In this document: positions 1-12,700 of the stretch, one piece after another
How positions within the stretch are numbered: the stretch's first letter is position 1
Layout: each line of letters opens with the position of its first letter
From: Antitrichia curtipendula
Lineage: Eukaryota > Streptophyta > Bryopsida > Hypnales > Leucodontaceae
Direction: 5' to 3'
Length of the DNA stretch: 64,000 bases
Assembly (NCBI GenBank): GCA_951230915.1
Contig: OX579634.1
Span: forward strand, 124,001 to 188,000
Notes under the pieces: model-generated
What the model was told of the DNA's origin: nothing
The model's database searches: none
The model's input: the letters and a program-made list of their open reading frames with translations, nothing else
Made by a program: the position numbers and the translations under genes

Positions 1-3000
1 GCGTTGACTTGGCAATTAAGAAGGTACATACGGTTTAACAGGGTATTGTTATCTGCATTGGCTTAGCTAGTCTATTGTCACATGCACCTGACCATGAAGT
101 CATTCGAGCTTATCTATTTCGAGCTCAAGTTCACTCCTGACCCTTCAAACCTGTTTGGAGCAAGCTGAAGTGAGTTTGAGTTCGGGGTTCCTGTATCTTA
201 AATGCACATTCTAGCTTTTGTCCGTCTTGCTAAGCATCTTTCCAAACATGTATGTCGATCCTGTGTGATAGTATGAAGTTTGGTCGTATGTGTTCTTGAT
301 TATCCGTAAGTCTAGAAAAGACTCAGCTGACTTTGCGTTAACAATGCCATTGAAGTTTGTTCCCTAATAAGTTCTTGGCCTCTGGTGATCCTGCAGTATA
401 CAAGGACTCCTTCTCGAGAACCTCACTTGATTCGTCCTCTTCCAGTTCTTCAAGTGACTATGAACTATCTTTTGTCGTTGATCAATCAAGTTTATGATGA
501 ACGACTCTTAAGGCTCCATAGTTTTTTATGGGATCGAATGAGAGCAGTGCGCATGGATTTACGAATGCAGCATATTTTCAATCGTGAAGCCATCACCATG
601 CATGAGCAGATGGTGAACTTTTAACACCACGAGTGTAGCTTATCTTACCGAATTTCTTTGATAGCGATGAATATTTTTTGCTGGGAAGAGGAGCTTTGCA
701 TGCATCTTGTCCGAAAATTTAATATTCGCAGTTTAATTGTTATTTTAAATTCCGTAAGGATTCTCTTGTGGATTGTTTAATTTTTGTATTAGTGCAAAAT
801 CTTGTTTTTATTAGACATTAACAATTTAGTTTGATGTTATTTTCTCAGATCCGGTTTCACATTCTTGCTATGCACGAGCTTTGCGAGTACAAGAAAGGGG
901 AAGGTTTCAACGAAGGGTTCGATGCTCATCTAAACATTGAGCAGATGAACAAGGCCTCTGTAGATCTCTTTGAGATGTATGATGATCATCGAAAGAAAGG
1001 AATTCAAGTTGAAACAGAGGCAGAATTTAGAGGCTATTATGCTCTGTTGAAACTTGACAAGCACCCAGGGTACTCTGTAAGTGAACCTAGCCACCCAAAT
1101 GTCTGCCATAATTTATCCTTCTATTTTGTGGAGGCATTCTGGCTTTGGAAATAATAGAATTTAACACTATTCTGAAATTCTGTAGGTTGAACCTGCGGAG
1201 CTATCTTTGGATCTTGCAAAGATGACACCAGATATGCGGAATACTCCTCAAGTTGCGTTTGCTCGGGATGTTGCCAGGTCTGTCACCTTTGTGTCTCTTG
1301 CATCTCTAGATATTAATTTATAATAAATCCTCCTCTTTAGTTTGCACGTATTCGTTAGTTTGGTGGTGGTGCCACTCGAAGTAATCTTAAATTGCTGATT
1401 TGATGCTGTCCCTAACAAGCATATCTGTATGCAAAAATCGTCATTTTAGCTCTTGCAACTTTAAATGGGTCAAATTTTGTAGAATCGATTAGGTCATCCC
1501 TCTATTCAGGTGTCTTGGAAGAATATGTTCAAATTTGCACATCTCCAGAAGATGTGCTTCAGGGATGTTTGGAGTTTGCGATCCCCATCTTGTGCGAGGT
1601 GTTATTTTCTTATGGTTGTAGTTTGCCAATCCTATTGGTGTTCTTAATAGCCAATATTGCAGGAAGGCAATTAAGAGAACTTGATCAATATCCTCCTGGA
1701 GTTTGGCAGTTTCTCAAAGCCTGCATCATCGTTGGAAGCAATTGAAGAATGCATATTTGGACTTTGCGGAAGGATGCCTTATTGGTGTAGTCTTTGTTTG
1801 GGCACGACTTACAGTGTACGAGATGGAGGCAGCTCTTGTGCTCTATACTAATGCGCGTTTTCTTGACAGACATGATTATTTGATGAGTAGTTTTTCCGCT
1901 TGGGTGGGTGTGTAAACTGGATTTGTCAGGGCTTGCCGTGGGGGCAACTATATCTCATTTTTCCGTTTAGCGAGGAAGTCCACGTACCTTCAAGCCTGTC
2001 TAATGCATGCTCATTTTGCTAAGGTAATCTTTTGTTTAAGCTTCAACTATGATAATACAGGATGAGAATCGTTTTCAGCTTTCCTCCTTTAAATTGATCC
2101 TGTTCTATTTTTGGTTCTTCACACCAATGTTAGTATCTTTTGGCATGTTTACAGCTGACTGGATTTGAGAACTTTTTCATATTTGCAAGGTGTGGAGCAA
2201 AGTTTTATTTGTATTGCTGGTGAATATAGAGATATCTATGCTCGTTGTGTATGACTCGAGAATTTTGTGTTGGGATTTCTGCTGTAGGTTTAAGTTACTC
2301 CTCCATGAATTAGAATAACCTGATTCATAACCCAATAAAGTAGCTGATAGATTCTGTATGTTTGCGGCAGAATCATGACATGAAATCTTGGGTCTTGTCG
2401 GTACTGATATGTGATATTTTTTGATTATGTAGCTTCGAACTGAGGCTTTAGCAATACTTCATAGCGGTCTACAGAAGAACCAGGGTGTCCCAATCACACA
2501 AGTTGTGAAATGGCTCGGTATGGAGGTAATTGAATCAATTATGCTCATTCATCAATTCACGGCTTACACCGAGAGGCGCCGCAAGAGATAGTGATTCACA
2601 AAAATCATTTAAGACTTCAATTTTACATGTCTGCTTCATGTTCAGTGTTGGACAATGCTCCTTGCGATGGGCTGCTTGTGACCAGATTCTTTGTAGAGTT
2701 TTAGGGTTGTCGAGAACTGGGAATGAAGGAAAATATGTACTGGGAAATCTAAGTTGTTTATGTGAATTGTTCTCTCTGGCAAACAGGGTGAAGACATTGA
2801 AACTCTGGTTGAGTATCACGGCTTCAGCTTGAAGACTTTTGAGAAATTGTATGCTATAAAGGATGGACCTTTACTCAATCGTGATGCAGAATACCAAGCC
2901 CGTCGGTCACGATTAGTAGAAGCAAAACGCTCTTCAACTATTGTTGAGGATGTGGAAGGTAAGGGCCAGCAACAGGCTTTAGTTGATAGCTGGGCAGCTA

Positions 3001-6000
3001 CTCCGATGACACCTGGTATGCAAGAAGAAGAGATGCCTGACTATGAAGAGGATGATCCGCTTTTTCCCGCAGAGGCGTCTCAAGCATCTCTTGCGCTGGG
3101 GTATTGGCCAACTGCCCCAGGAAGATCTAGTCCGGGTACCAGTCAAGGAGTTGACGACATGCGTATTTCTCCTCCCTATAAGGCCACTTCTCCTACTAGA
3201 GAAGGCCAGACTACACTATCTGCAACTTCTTTCAGTGCAAGGACGTTACCATTGTGGCCTACTCCTCACCAAAATCACCTGATTCCAAAATCTTCGACAG
3301 AGAACCCAAGTCCACAGAGGAGCCGGAAGCGTGAATCGTATCCCGGGCGTCTAACCCAAGACATTGACTTGAAGGAGGGAAATAAGAAACTTGTAACGGC
3401 AGGGGGAGCAATTGACGTAGAACCAGAGGAAGAAGAAGATGATGACGTACGTGAGCCCGGCCCAACTTTAGAGGAGATAAGGGCACAGAGACTGCTGGAG
3501 TTGGAAGTTGAGAAGGAGAAAGAGAGGGAGAAGGAAAGGGAATGTGAGAGGAGGAAACGAGCAACAGAAGAAGCTGAAGCTGCTGCAGCAAAGTGGGCAG
3601 CGAAACTAGCTGCAGATGCTGAATTGAAGCTGCAGAGGCAAGAAGAACAAAGGCTGGCAGCTTATCGGGCGGAGGCCAGCGCTGGAAAGAAACGACTATG
3701 GCTGAGGTAATTTTGACTCTACCTTGATTATGTCGGCCTTAGGTTATTTACCTACATCCTGTCTCTTGTTCCCAGCTACCTTACTCGCCTTCAAATTTCG
3801 CCTCTTTCACCTCTTAGATTTTTTGCAGTTCGAAAGGAATTTGTTTCAACTATACCTTCACTAATGGTGCATCTCCTTGTTTAATTTTTGTTTTTGATTT
3901 ACACTTACGTTGCCGGATTTCATACAGTACAAGGAACTGACACGCATGCCGGTTTCTGTCAAACCAGACGATGGAGACGCAGGGCTGCATTCATGGCAGA
4001 GGAAAAGCATCGGCGTAGAATAAGGGCAGAGGCTGCCTTGGGTTCTCTCTCTGTTGGACCTCCTCTAGCTGTTGCTAAATCCGACGAAGATGGGGTGAGT
4101 TGTACTTTCACTTACCATCCTTTTAATTCAGTTCAGGAGGAAAGACTTTACTATGGATGGTTTCATAGTGGACATTCAAAAAGCTGTAGTTCCGAGTATA
4201 ATAACTGTGCTATTTATTTATTTTGGCTATTGTCGCTTGGTATTGGCAGGCACTCAGAACACTAACGAACAATGGATCTTCACGAATGACTATTGACCAA
4301 GTTGCGAGGGTGCGTTCAGAGAAAATCCGTGAGATGTGGAAGCCTTTAGATATCGCATCTTTAGTTCTTCCCTTATTTGATCACAAGTTTCCTTCCGCGA
4401 AGTTCATCACGTTCAAATTACTACTGTCAGTGGGCGGTACAGATGCCTCAAACATGGCTGGGCAGTGGTTATCCAACAAATTGTCAAGAAGACAGCTTGT
4501 ACTTCCAGAAGTTCACGCAGATGGCCGTACTCCAGGGTTGTGGTTTGAAGCCATGAATGTTGATGACAGCAAGACATCATATCAAGAGACTGCATTGCAC
4601 GGAGCTAGTGGGCTTGTGTTCCTTGTACGTAAGGGACATTCAGTTATCGAGGAACGACTTCGGTTACACTCGTTAGTGGAAATTCTACCCGTTGGAGTGC
4701 GTCTACCTTTACTCCTGCTCTACTCACCTGAGGAACGTAATATTGAAGCGGAAACAGAGAAATTGAAGGCCTCTCTAGGTCTGTATGACTTTGAAGGACT
4801 TCGAATAGGTTGGCAGAATGTGTCGCCTGTGTCATCAAGCAATGATGGAGGCTTATTTAGTGATGGATTCCTTTGCGGAGGGTTAGTATGGCTAGCTAAC
4901 AGTACTCCTTCGCAGCCCAACTTACGGCCTATTCACATCCGTGAGCTAGTCACAAGCAACTTAGATGGACATTGTAAAATTCTTATGGCAAGTTCCTCCT
5001 CAAATGTGACTCCTGAGCGGTGCATAAGTATTTTCAACCGCTCATTAAGGTCAGCTGCTATGGAGATTCGGAAAGCTGTAGGTGCCGCACCACCTCACTG
5101 GCCACCTGAAGAGGCCGAATCCGAAGTCAGTGTTGCACTACCTGGTATTTTACCTCAGCAAGGGTGGAATGAACCTTATCTGTTGGATCCAATTCATCAC
5201 GTATTGCATATAGCTGAGCTACCCAAATTTCCTAGGATTAAGCAAGTTAAGCCAGGCTCCCCAACAAGTGCGTGGGAGAACGTGCGGTATCAGAAGGTAG
5301 TATTGTATTTCTGCAGCTCTTTTACACTTGCCAAATAATTATATATATTAGACTATCTGGCTTTAGTATCAATTTCACACGCTAACCTCTGCTCAATTAT
5401 CACCGTAAATTTGACCATTTCGCTATTATTCATGTTATTGGTTGCTGATGTTTCTCACGTTCTGAGTTTCAGGCAGCAGTAGAGAGGGCTATGCAAACGT
5501 ACTTGGCTCATATTGATGGAATAAACGAAGACGATCCGGTCCTTATTCGTCAAGCACAGACGATGGTACAAAGGAACAGCAGCCTGGAGTGGACTGAATC
5601 GGGACGTGTGCTGGTTACTCGGTGGGCAAACATTTTCCAAGCCATCTATCAAACTCGGTTACTACTACTGAACAGTGAGCCTCCCCCATTTGTCTACGTC
5701 GTATCAAGAGACGAGGAGGAGATAGTGCGACCACTGGAACTCGATGAAGTAGAACAGCAGGTTCCATTCGCAAGTGAAATTGCTGCTGGAACTCCGTTCG
5801 GAAGGACAAGACACGTCAATCTCATGTTCGACGATACAGAAGAACGAGAAGCAAGGACGAGTCTGCAAGAGAAATTGTCTTTAGCGAAGTCTTACACTGA
5901 CCGGTTCAGTTGTGGAGATTTCCAGAGCTCAACTCCGTTGAAACAGCAGACAAACCCAAAGGAGGTGGAGGATACGTTGCAATGTTCGATTCAAGCAAAT

Positions 6001-6621
6001 ACTTGGTCAATTTTTTCACCGTCATTGGAGTCATGGCAACAACGAGGTCAGCCCGTATCCTTGAAGAAGAGGCGATTGTCGCTTTCTCCTGAAAGTGTCA
6101 TCCAGTCCCTTCCCAGGAACTTAAGTACTTCCTTGGCATCAGTTATCTCGGCAGAGAGCTCCAGTGTTACTGAGTTACAAGTGCCTGGGTCTCACGGTTT
6201 TCCACTTCTTGAAAATGGGAAAGGCCATGAAGTCATTGGAACATTTGCAATTCCTCGCTTACCAGAGGAAATACTTATTGACAACATCATCACGAAGCTG
6301 AGCCATGATGTGGACCGTGCGCTACGTCGCGCCAGCTCGGATATGTGCTTCGCTGACACCCAGGTTGCAGCAGATTTAAGTTCTGAAGGAGTGATCAATG
6401 AGAGAAGTTTTCGCTCTTTACCTGATAGCAATTTACCTTATGACGGGACTGTACATTGTGGAGTTAGTGAGCGTATTGAGTCACGTGCATTGACCAATTG
6501 CAGTGATATGGGAAGCATTGATGATATGTTAGAAAGGTGCTGGAGGGCTCAGAAGAGCATTGATCGCAAGCTTGAAGATACTTTCGGCATTGATTATGAT
6601 AGTTTGCAGAGTCATTTGTGA
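1..6621 (+). CDS. SAC3/GANP family protein, SAC3A/B-like (5' end outside the window)
   Basis: This encodes the C-terminal ~1,328 residues of a SAC3/GANP protein. In the family this is the scaffold of the nuclear TREX-2 complex, which couples transcription to mRNA export at the nuclear pore. I infer ten exons: 1-23, 397-612, 849-1076, 1186-1277, 1930-2023, 2433-2525, 2787-3706, 3968-4094, 4250-5296 and 5473-6621; all junctions are GT-AG and in phase. The SAC3/GANP domain fills the first ~290 residues, with family hallmarks LIRPLPVLQ, FLWDRMRAVRMDLRMQHIF, HELCEYKKGEGF, DLAKMTPDMRNTPQVAFARD and SYLQACLMHAHFAK-like text (here STYLQACLMHAHFAK). A charged, probably coiled-coil stretch (EEIRAQRLLELEVEKEKERE) follows in exon 7, then RRWRRRAAF and AALGSLSVGPP, as in plant SAC3A/B. 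The stop is TGA at 6619-6621. It converges on the EDC4 gene. Family assignment is firm; the choice between SAC3A and SAC3B is not. Confidence 0.93.
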
Positions 6622-9420
6622 TATCTGAGGTTGAACCAATCTTCTACTGTAGAACCCAATTTACACTGGGCGCCTATGGTTCCTGACGGCGTCTTTGAAA
6701 CCAGGTCTGATGAGGTGGCAACTCGCCAGAATATTTAGTATCTTTTTAGGTTCAATGATAAAGCTCGCATCTGCAAAATATGTGAACTGGAACTTTCAAG
6801 ATTTAGATCTGGATAGAAGCGGTCCTTGGTAGAGAAGAACTCTGTCCTCTTTTTCAGGCCGGCTGTGAACCAAGGGTTTCTACCTGCGAGGTCCAGCACT
6901 TTCGCCCTCCATACCCAGGTAGGAAGTCCAGAACTTCTCTCGTGTTCATGTATACTATTGTAATATATCTCACTGGCTTAAACCGTTTTCTTTGTGCATT
7001 TTTCCTTCAGAAAAGAATGTCCGTGTCTCTCCGTCTGGTCATGGTTGAAACTGGGGACCTTCCTGTCTGTAGATCTTTATAGACCTGAAGCATATGGGTA
7101 TGTGAAAGTTGGTCACCGCAACTCATTTGCTGCAAATATTGAGACTCATGTTCTTAAGTACAGGACATAACTTAGGTTGAATGTAAATTTTGAATCTGCA
7201 ACTAGACGAACCTACGAGTCTGTAACCTGTGGCCACCATTGCTAAGAGAAAGAAAATGGTCTTAAACTCAAGGTCCTAGAGAAGTTATGATGAAAACAGA
7301 GATGTAACAATGGTCTTGTCGTGTAACAGTGGTAGGAAGGATGCTCCTGTTTGAGTTGGATTTGATTTTAGGTTTTCTGTAGAGTGATGAGTTAGAAGTT
7401 TGCTCAAACTTGGTATTGTCTTCTTTCTTGTTTGGCATCGATTTTGACATGAATGACTAATGAATAAAAATAAGATCTATCTTTGTATAATACTTAATGG
7501 AAGATGCGGCAAGCATTGTAGTGGTTCGACTTGAACGTGTGTTCATAGGTAAGAACATTAAGTGTTCTCCTAAATTCTCATTTTTATAAAATTTAGTAAT
7601 CAACTAGAGTTGCATACATGCCATCATGGAGCTAATTTGCACATTTTGGGGCTGGAAATTCAGAACTAACCATCAAAGTGTAACTTAGCTATAGTCATCC
7701 TTGTAGTTATCATAGTTGCCTAAACCCTATGGTTGATCCAGTATGAGTTTGCCCTAAGATTGCAAGAGTTTGTTTAGAACTCATTAGAGTAAGCTAGTAG
7801 TCTTTCCATATGTGCACACACCTTTTTGTATGTCCACTTGTATTTAAAGAAAAAATGGATACTATAGTAGTTGCCCCTTCTTACAATTGCCCCTTATAGA
7901 CCAAAGTGTAAAAGATTGGTAGTAACCAAAGTACCCTTAACTTTTTTTGTACCTATAGTCGTTTCTTCTAAAATCTTAGAAAATCTATGGAAGTGAATAG
8001 ATGTGATTACAAGGATGTATATCATCTGAATATCAGACCCTAGTGTTGATATTAGGTGTATTTATAGTCAACTCTTTACAAATTTATAACTTATATTTAT
8101 AATGTCCAAATAATACATTTGAAAGTGAAGGAATTATTTTTCTCTTGCTTGTAGGGTTCCATAATTAGTTTGTTGTCTATTAATAAAAATCATATTCAAA
8201 ATCCTTAAATTCACAGTTATGGGTGTTGCAACCTTATTGCCTAATTGCACATTGGTTGGAGGTTGTAATTTTTCTTAGACAAGTTGGCTACATGCTTAAA
8301 AAATTTACATCATTTAGACTTGTACAAACATATAGGAAAAAAATAGTAAGTAAAAAGTAGAAAATGATTCAAAATACAAAATTATTAAGAATTTTGTTAT
8401 GGAATTGAAAAATGCCAATCCCGGTGGTTACAATGTTTTAATAAACAATCTATATCTTGTATTTTTATTTTTTTCAAAAATTATTGAAGATTGAATAAGA
8501 TAAAAGACTTCAAAGTTTATTTTAGTGTAGAGAATCCATAACTGCTCACAAACTAACTTTTGACTCATTGATCAAAATGGAATGATTCACAACTTTCCAT
8601 GTATATATAACTCTAGACAACCAATTGAAAAAATTTGTTTATGAAAAAAGTGATTTTTTTTAAAGTCATGAAATTTAATGCATATGACAGATATTCCTCA
8701 TCCCCACCTCCTATTAAAATTTCAGCCTGAAATTTGCAAGCCTCTGGTCACAAGTACCTGCCCAAAGTCTATGTTGCCAAAAAACGCATGCTGGTCCTTA
8801 GGGGTTAAGCAAACCTATTTCTAAAAAGTGCAAAACTAAAATGTATTATTAAAAAGTATCAATCTCTTATTCATCACACAACAATGAAGTTGCTAAACCA
8901 CATCATATTCCTATCGTTCTTGAGATCTTCAATAAAGGAAAATCCTTGGGCTGTTAGAAACTGAGGTTTTACAAACACCTCACAGTTAAGCACATAATAA
9001 ACACATCCATGTCATTAGAATAATCAGTATTGGAGATGGATAGCTCTACACTCACTTATACAAACTAAGTTAACCCTTACTGCAGTATGATCATAAAGAG
9101 AAGAAAACAGAAAGAAACAAGGAAATGAAAAGAGACAAATGTGCAGCAGGGGGGATCCATTTCATAGATTGACCTGCATGAAATTCAGGAACACCATGAA
9201 CAGAGCACCAGCTACATTACCACCCAAGACGCAGGATCTAGATTAAAACCCTACAACGACAATTTCAACATTAAAATCAAAAGTTCTGAAGCAGCAACCT
9301 TCAGTGCTAAACACAACCAAACTTTTTCAAACCTACTGACTATAACAAAGATTGTAACCCAGCATAGGCCATAAAAGAGAAAATAGATCGGCTAAAGCCA
9401 AAATTGGACATCCAAAATAA
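6622..9420. other. 3' UTR of SAC3 gene and convergent intergenic DNA
   Basis: No coding potential is seen. The first several hundred bases are probably the SAC3 3' UTR; an AATAAA-type signal (gaataaaaataag) lies at about 7460. The rest is AT-rich spacer before the EDC4 3' UTR and includes the dispersed repeat listed separately at 8221-8690. Confidence 0.6.
8221..8690 (+). repeat. Copy 1 of a diverged dispersed AT-rich repeat
   Basis: This stretch aligns by eye over about 450 bases with 61886-62345, with many substitutions and small indels. Shared landmarks in the same order are ggctacatgctt, acatataggaaaaaa, gaatgattcaaaata, atggaattgaaaa-tgccaatccc, cttcaaagtttatttnag and gatcaaaatggaatgattca. 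I see no open frame and no terminal repeats, so the class is unknown. Confidence 0.65.
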
Positions 9421-9728
9421 CTTTAGCCTAAACTGTCCAAAATGTTGCCTATGTATCTGTACAAATTTCTAGTCCGTCCACTATCTCGAAAGATATACTT
9501 AAGCAGGATTTCCAACCTTTTTAACATTAACATGACCGACCACTCAATGATAGAATTCGTGACCAACTCTTTTATCAGTTTGCACTGATCCTGAAATGGA
9601 CAGAAAGATGTCAATCCGTGGGTATCAAGTCCTTGGTCCTTCCACTTTGAAATTCCGAAACCATACCCCAAAGGCTGCTGAACCCTCTGTTCTGTTTCAC
9701 TCTTGATGAAAGGTGTTCCAGTCTCTAC

Positions 9729-12700
9729 TCATTTGCAAGATGTTAATAAGGAATGAACCACGTGTATAACAAGTCTCAAGTTGGCTTGCTCTCCTGGAAC
9801 AGCTTGTGCTACTTGTTTGTGCAAGTTCTGATATAGTTGCTGAAGGAACGGTCGCATGTGAGGAGCCAACAAGGGGTCATCAGGGTTCAACGCCAGTGCT
9901 GCCTCCCGGATCCAAGAAAGCTTGCGAGCTGTGTCTTTACCCAGATCACAACCCAGCTGCTGCACTAAGGACAGCAGCACTCCCTGACTCAGTGGCAGTG
10001 GCGCCGTACTGAAAAGATGAGTCTCGTCCATCTGACAAAAGTTGCAAAAAGTAAAAATGGAACACACATTAGTTTCTTGTAGACATGCACCGTACATACA
10101 ACGTGTATCTACTTGACAGCAACTGACAAAGAACCTTCAACATACTCACTCCACTACAAAACTTTCTCTACGAGAAACATCACATAAACGATAGCAGAAT
10201 TATGTACAGTACCTGCATGCAAAGCCAGGATACCACAGCTACATCACTGAGAGATAGGGCTTTGTTAAAGGCCTCTTCAAGCTTGCCCTCTTTCAAAAGT
10301 CTCGAAAGCTCTATCGTAGGATCCAGCGACTCCTCAAGATGTTGTAAAGAAAGCACCTGTGACCAAAAAAATGACGTCAAGTAAATAGACTCCAAATTTA
10401 AACACCAAGGCACTTCATTAGACAAGGCTACTCATTTGATGAGTTCAGTTCATACATGAATACGGACCTTGTCAGGAAGGCCGCCATTAATCTGATTGTT
10501 AACTGGTAGAGTGCGGGCTGCATTTGCACTTTCTGCAAGTGACAGAAGCTTCTTCTGGCCATCTGCTAACTCGCCCTTCAAGGAATCTGCAAGCATAGTT
10601 GCAGATGCCACAGTATCCTGGCAGAACAAACAAGTAAGACTTAATAGCTTATAAGGCTTCATTCAGCTAACACTTCAAAACTTAAATATTTAATATATAA
10701 CAAATCCAATCAACAAACAGAGTTTCAGGTAAGACCAGTGGGTGGGGGCAAACCTTCAGTGTGGAAGCAAGATCAGAGTGAGAGGTAAGTAATTGTTCTT
10801 GAGCATGCTGTGTATACTCGGCCATGCCGTGCTGAAAGGACGACTCCACATGGTCGAACATGCTTCGACAAGTTCGCTCGAAAGCTGGAAGTACAGAGCT
10901 TTCAAAGCACGTCCGCAGCGCTTCCTGTAACAATAAACAAGGAACACCTCTAGATTATGAAATCACTAACGAGCATTGGAGAAAAACAATTACGCTACCA
11001 GAATGACACAACCTACAATTTTCAGTCAATTTAATGGGGCCCGAATTAAATAGACATAATGTAAAAAAAAAATACAAGACCATGTAAAACAGAATGTAAA
11101 AGCCAAATAGACCACAATAAACAGAAAAAAGTCTAGCAGCTTCTACTCCTACCCACCACTGTCTTAAAACTGTCTAAGCACCTGCAAGACTTGTCGACCA
11201 ATAGTTTGGAACTGGGTCTGTATCTGCCGCGTCACGGTCCCCTCCAACTTGGCACCCACCAATTTTTCTAATTGGGGTAACATCTTCTCTGTAAAACCCT
11301 GCAGCACGGAAACCAGACAAGGATTCAATCTTTTAGAATGCGCTACCGTACCCAAGGTTGAACATGAGAGTAAAAATTCAGTAACTGCATTACAAAACGT
11401 CTAGGCAACACACAATTGTGAGCATGAAACGTGTACTTTCAAGAGCCACTGCCTCGGGTAAGTTATAGATAGATATTAAGAGAAGCGGTAAGTCAACTTC
11501 GAATTTCTTTTAACAAAGAGAAGCCATATTCAACTATGAGGTCCAACTAATAGCTACCTGGAACGACTCGGCAACAGTTGTCGAGACCGCTTTGTGAAGA
11601 GGAGGAAGAACCGCCTGGGCAACAACTGGACCGATGGTGGCGAACTCCTTCTTAAATCCTCGCTCCAGAGCAACTGGCATGTCTTTGCTCACAAAATTCG
11701 TGAGAAGCATTGTAACCTGCTGGACTCTTTCACGCTCTTGCTTCTCTCTCCGTGCGTTTTCTTCTGCCAACCGTGCCCACATAGCATCTACATGTGCTTT
11801 CAGGACCTTCTCCATCCGCTGCCCTAGGGCACCTGAAACCAATTTCAACATTGGCATGTTACTAAAAATCTCCAATTTTCATGCTTTATTCTTTGTATAT
11901 GTTTTCATTATTGAGAGAACCTTGTTTATAAAAACAAATTGAATAAAACATAATACAAACGCATGTTTGTATCTGATTAAGAAAACTATACCTGTTATGG
12001 ACACTTAAAGGTTTGTTGACCTATTTCCGACATCCAACATGCTTAGTCATTTTGACTCTGAAAATCTTGGTGCCATCATATTCTGTATTGCTATTAGGTT
12101 GGCGTCACAATTACACATTCCTAACTAATCAGTTTAGGGAACAAGTTTGAAGCATATGAACTTGCCCTAGGAAAAAATTAAAAACTAAGTACTTGCAGGA
12201 GAGTTGCAGGCCCCCAGTATTCATAATCAGCTGCCTCACAAAGAAACAAACCTTCATCTGATGATCATTCGATATCTCTCAATAGAGTAACCATAATGGG
12301 AAACGCCATACAACAGGGTAAAGCGTGTGTACCTTCCATCCGTTTCCCCTCCTTGGCCACGGGCACAGCCACCATAACAGTCATCTGCTTCTGGATCTCC
12401 TTCTGCATAGTCACCAACTGTGACAAACCCAGATAAGAGCTTCATAAGTAAAAGGTTTGTACTTACAACCCCAGATAAGAACTGGTGAACCCGAGTCAGT
12501 TATAGATCAAGGATTTCAAATGATTCACATGCAGAATAGACCAAGTGGATTACACCCTTGTCGGCAATTAACAACTTAAATACCTGGTTCAGCGACTCTT
12601 GCATTGAAGCCACCTGAGCAAGGAAAGCAGGATCAATGGGAGCAGGAGCAGGAGCTGATACTGGCATCGACAAAGAAATTGGATTCACAACATGGCTTGT

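Noticed and set aside
1511..1915. Open frames in the SAC3 intron (EEYVQICTSPEDVLQGCLEFA and following)
   Set aside because: Exons on both sides (1186-1277 and 1930-2023) join in phase across a conserved SAC3 block, so these frames fall inside one intron. Text is protein-like but matches nothing I recognise; at best a relic or cryptic exon.
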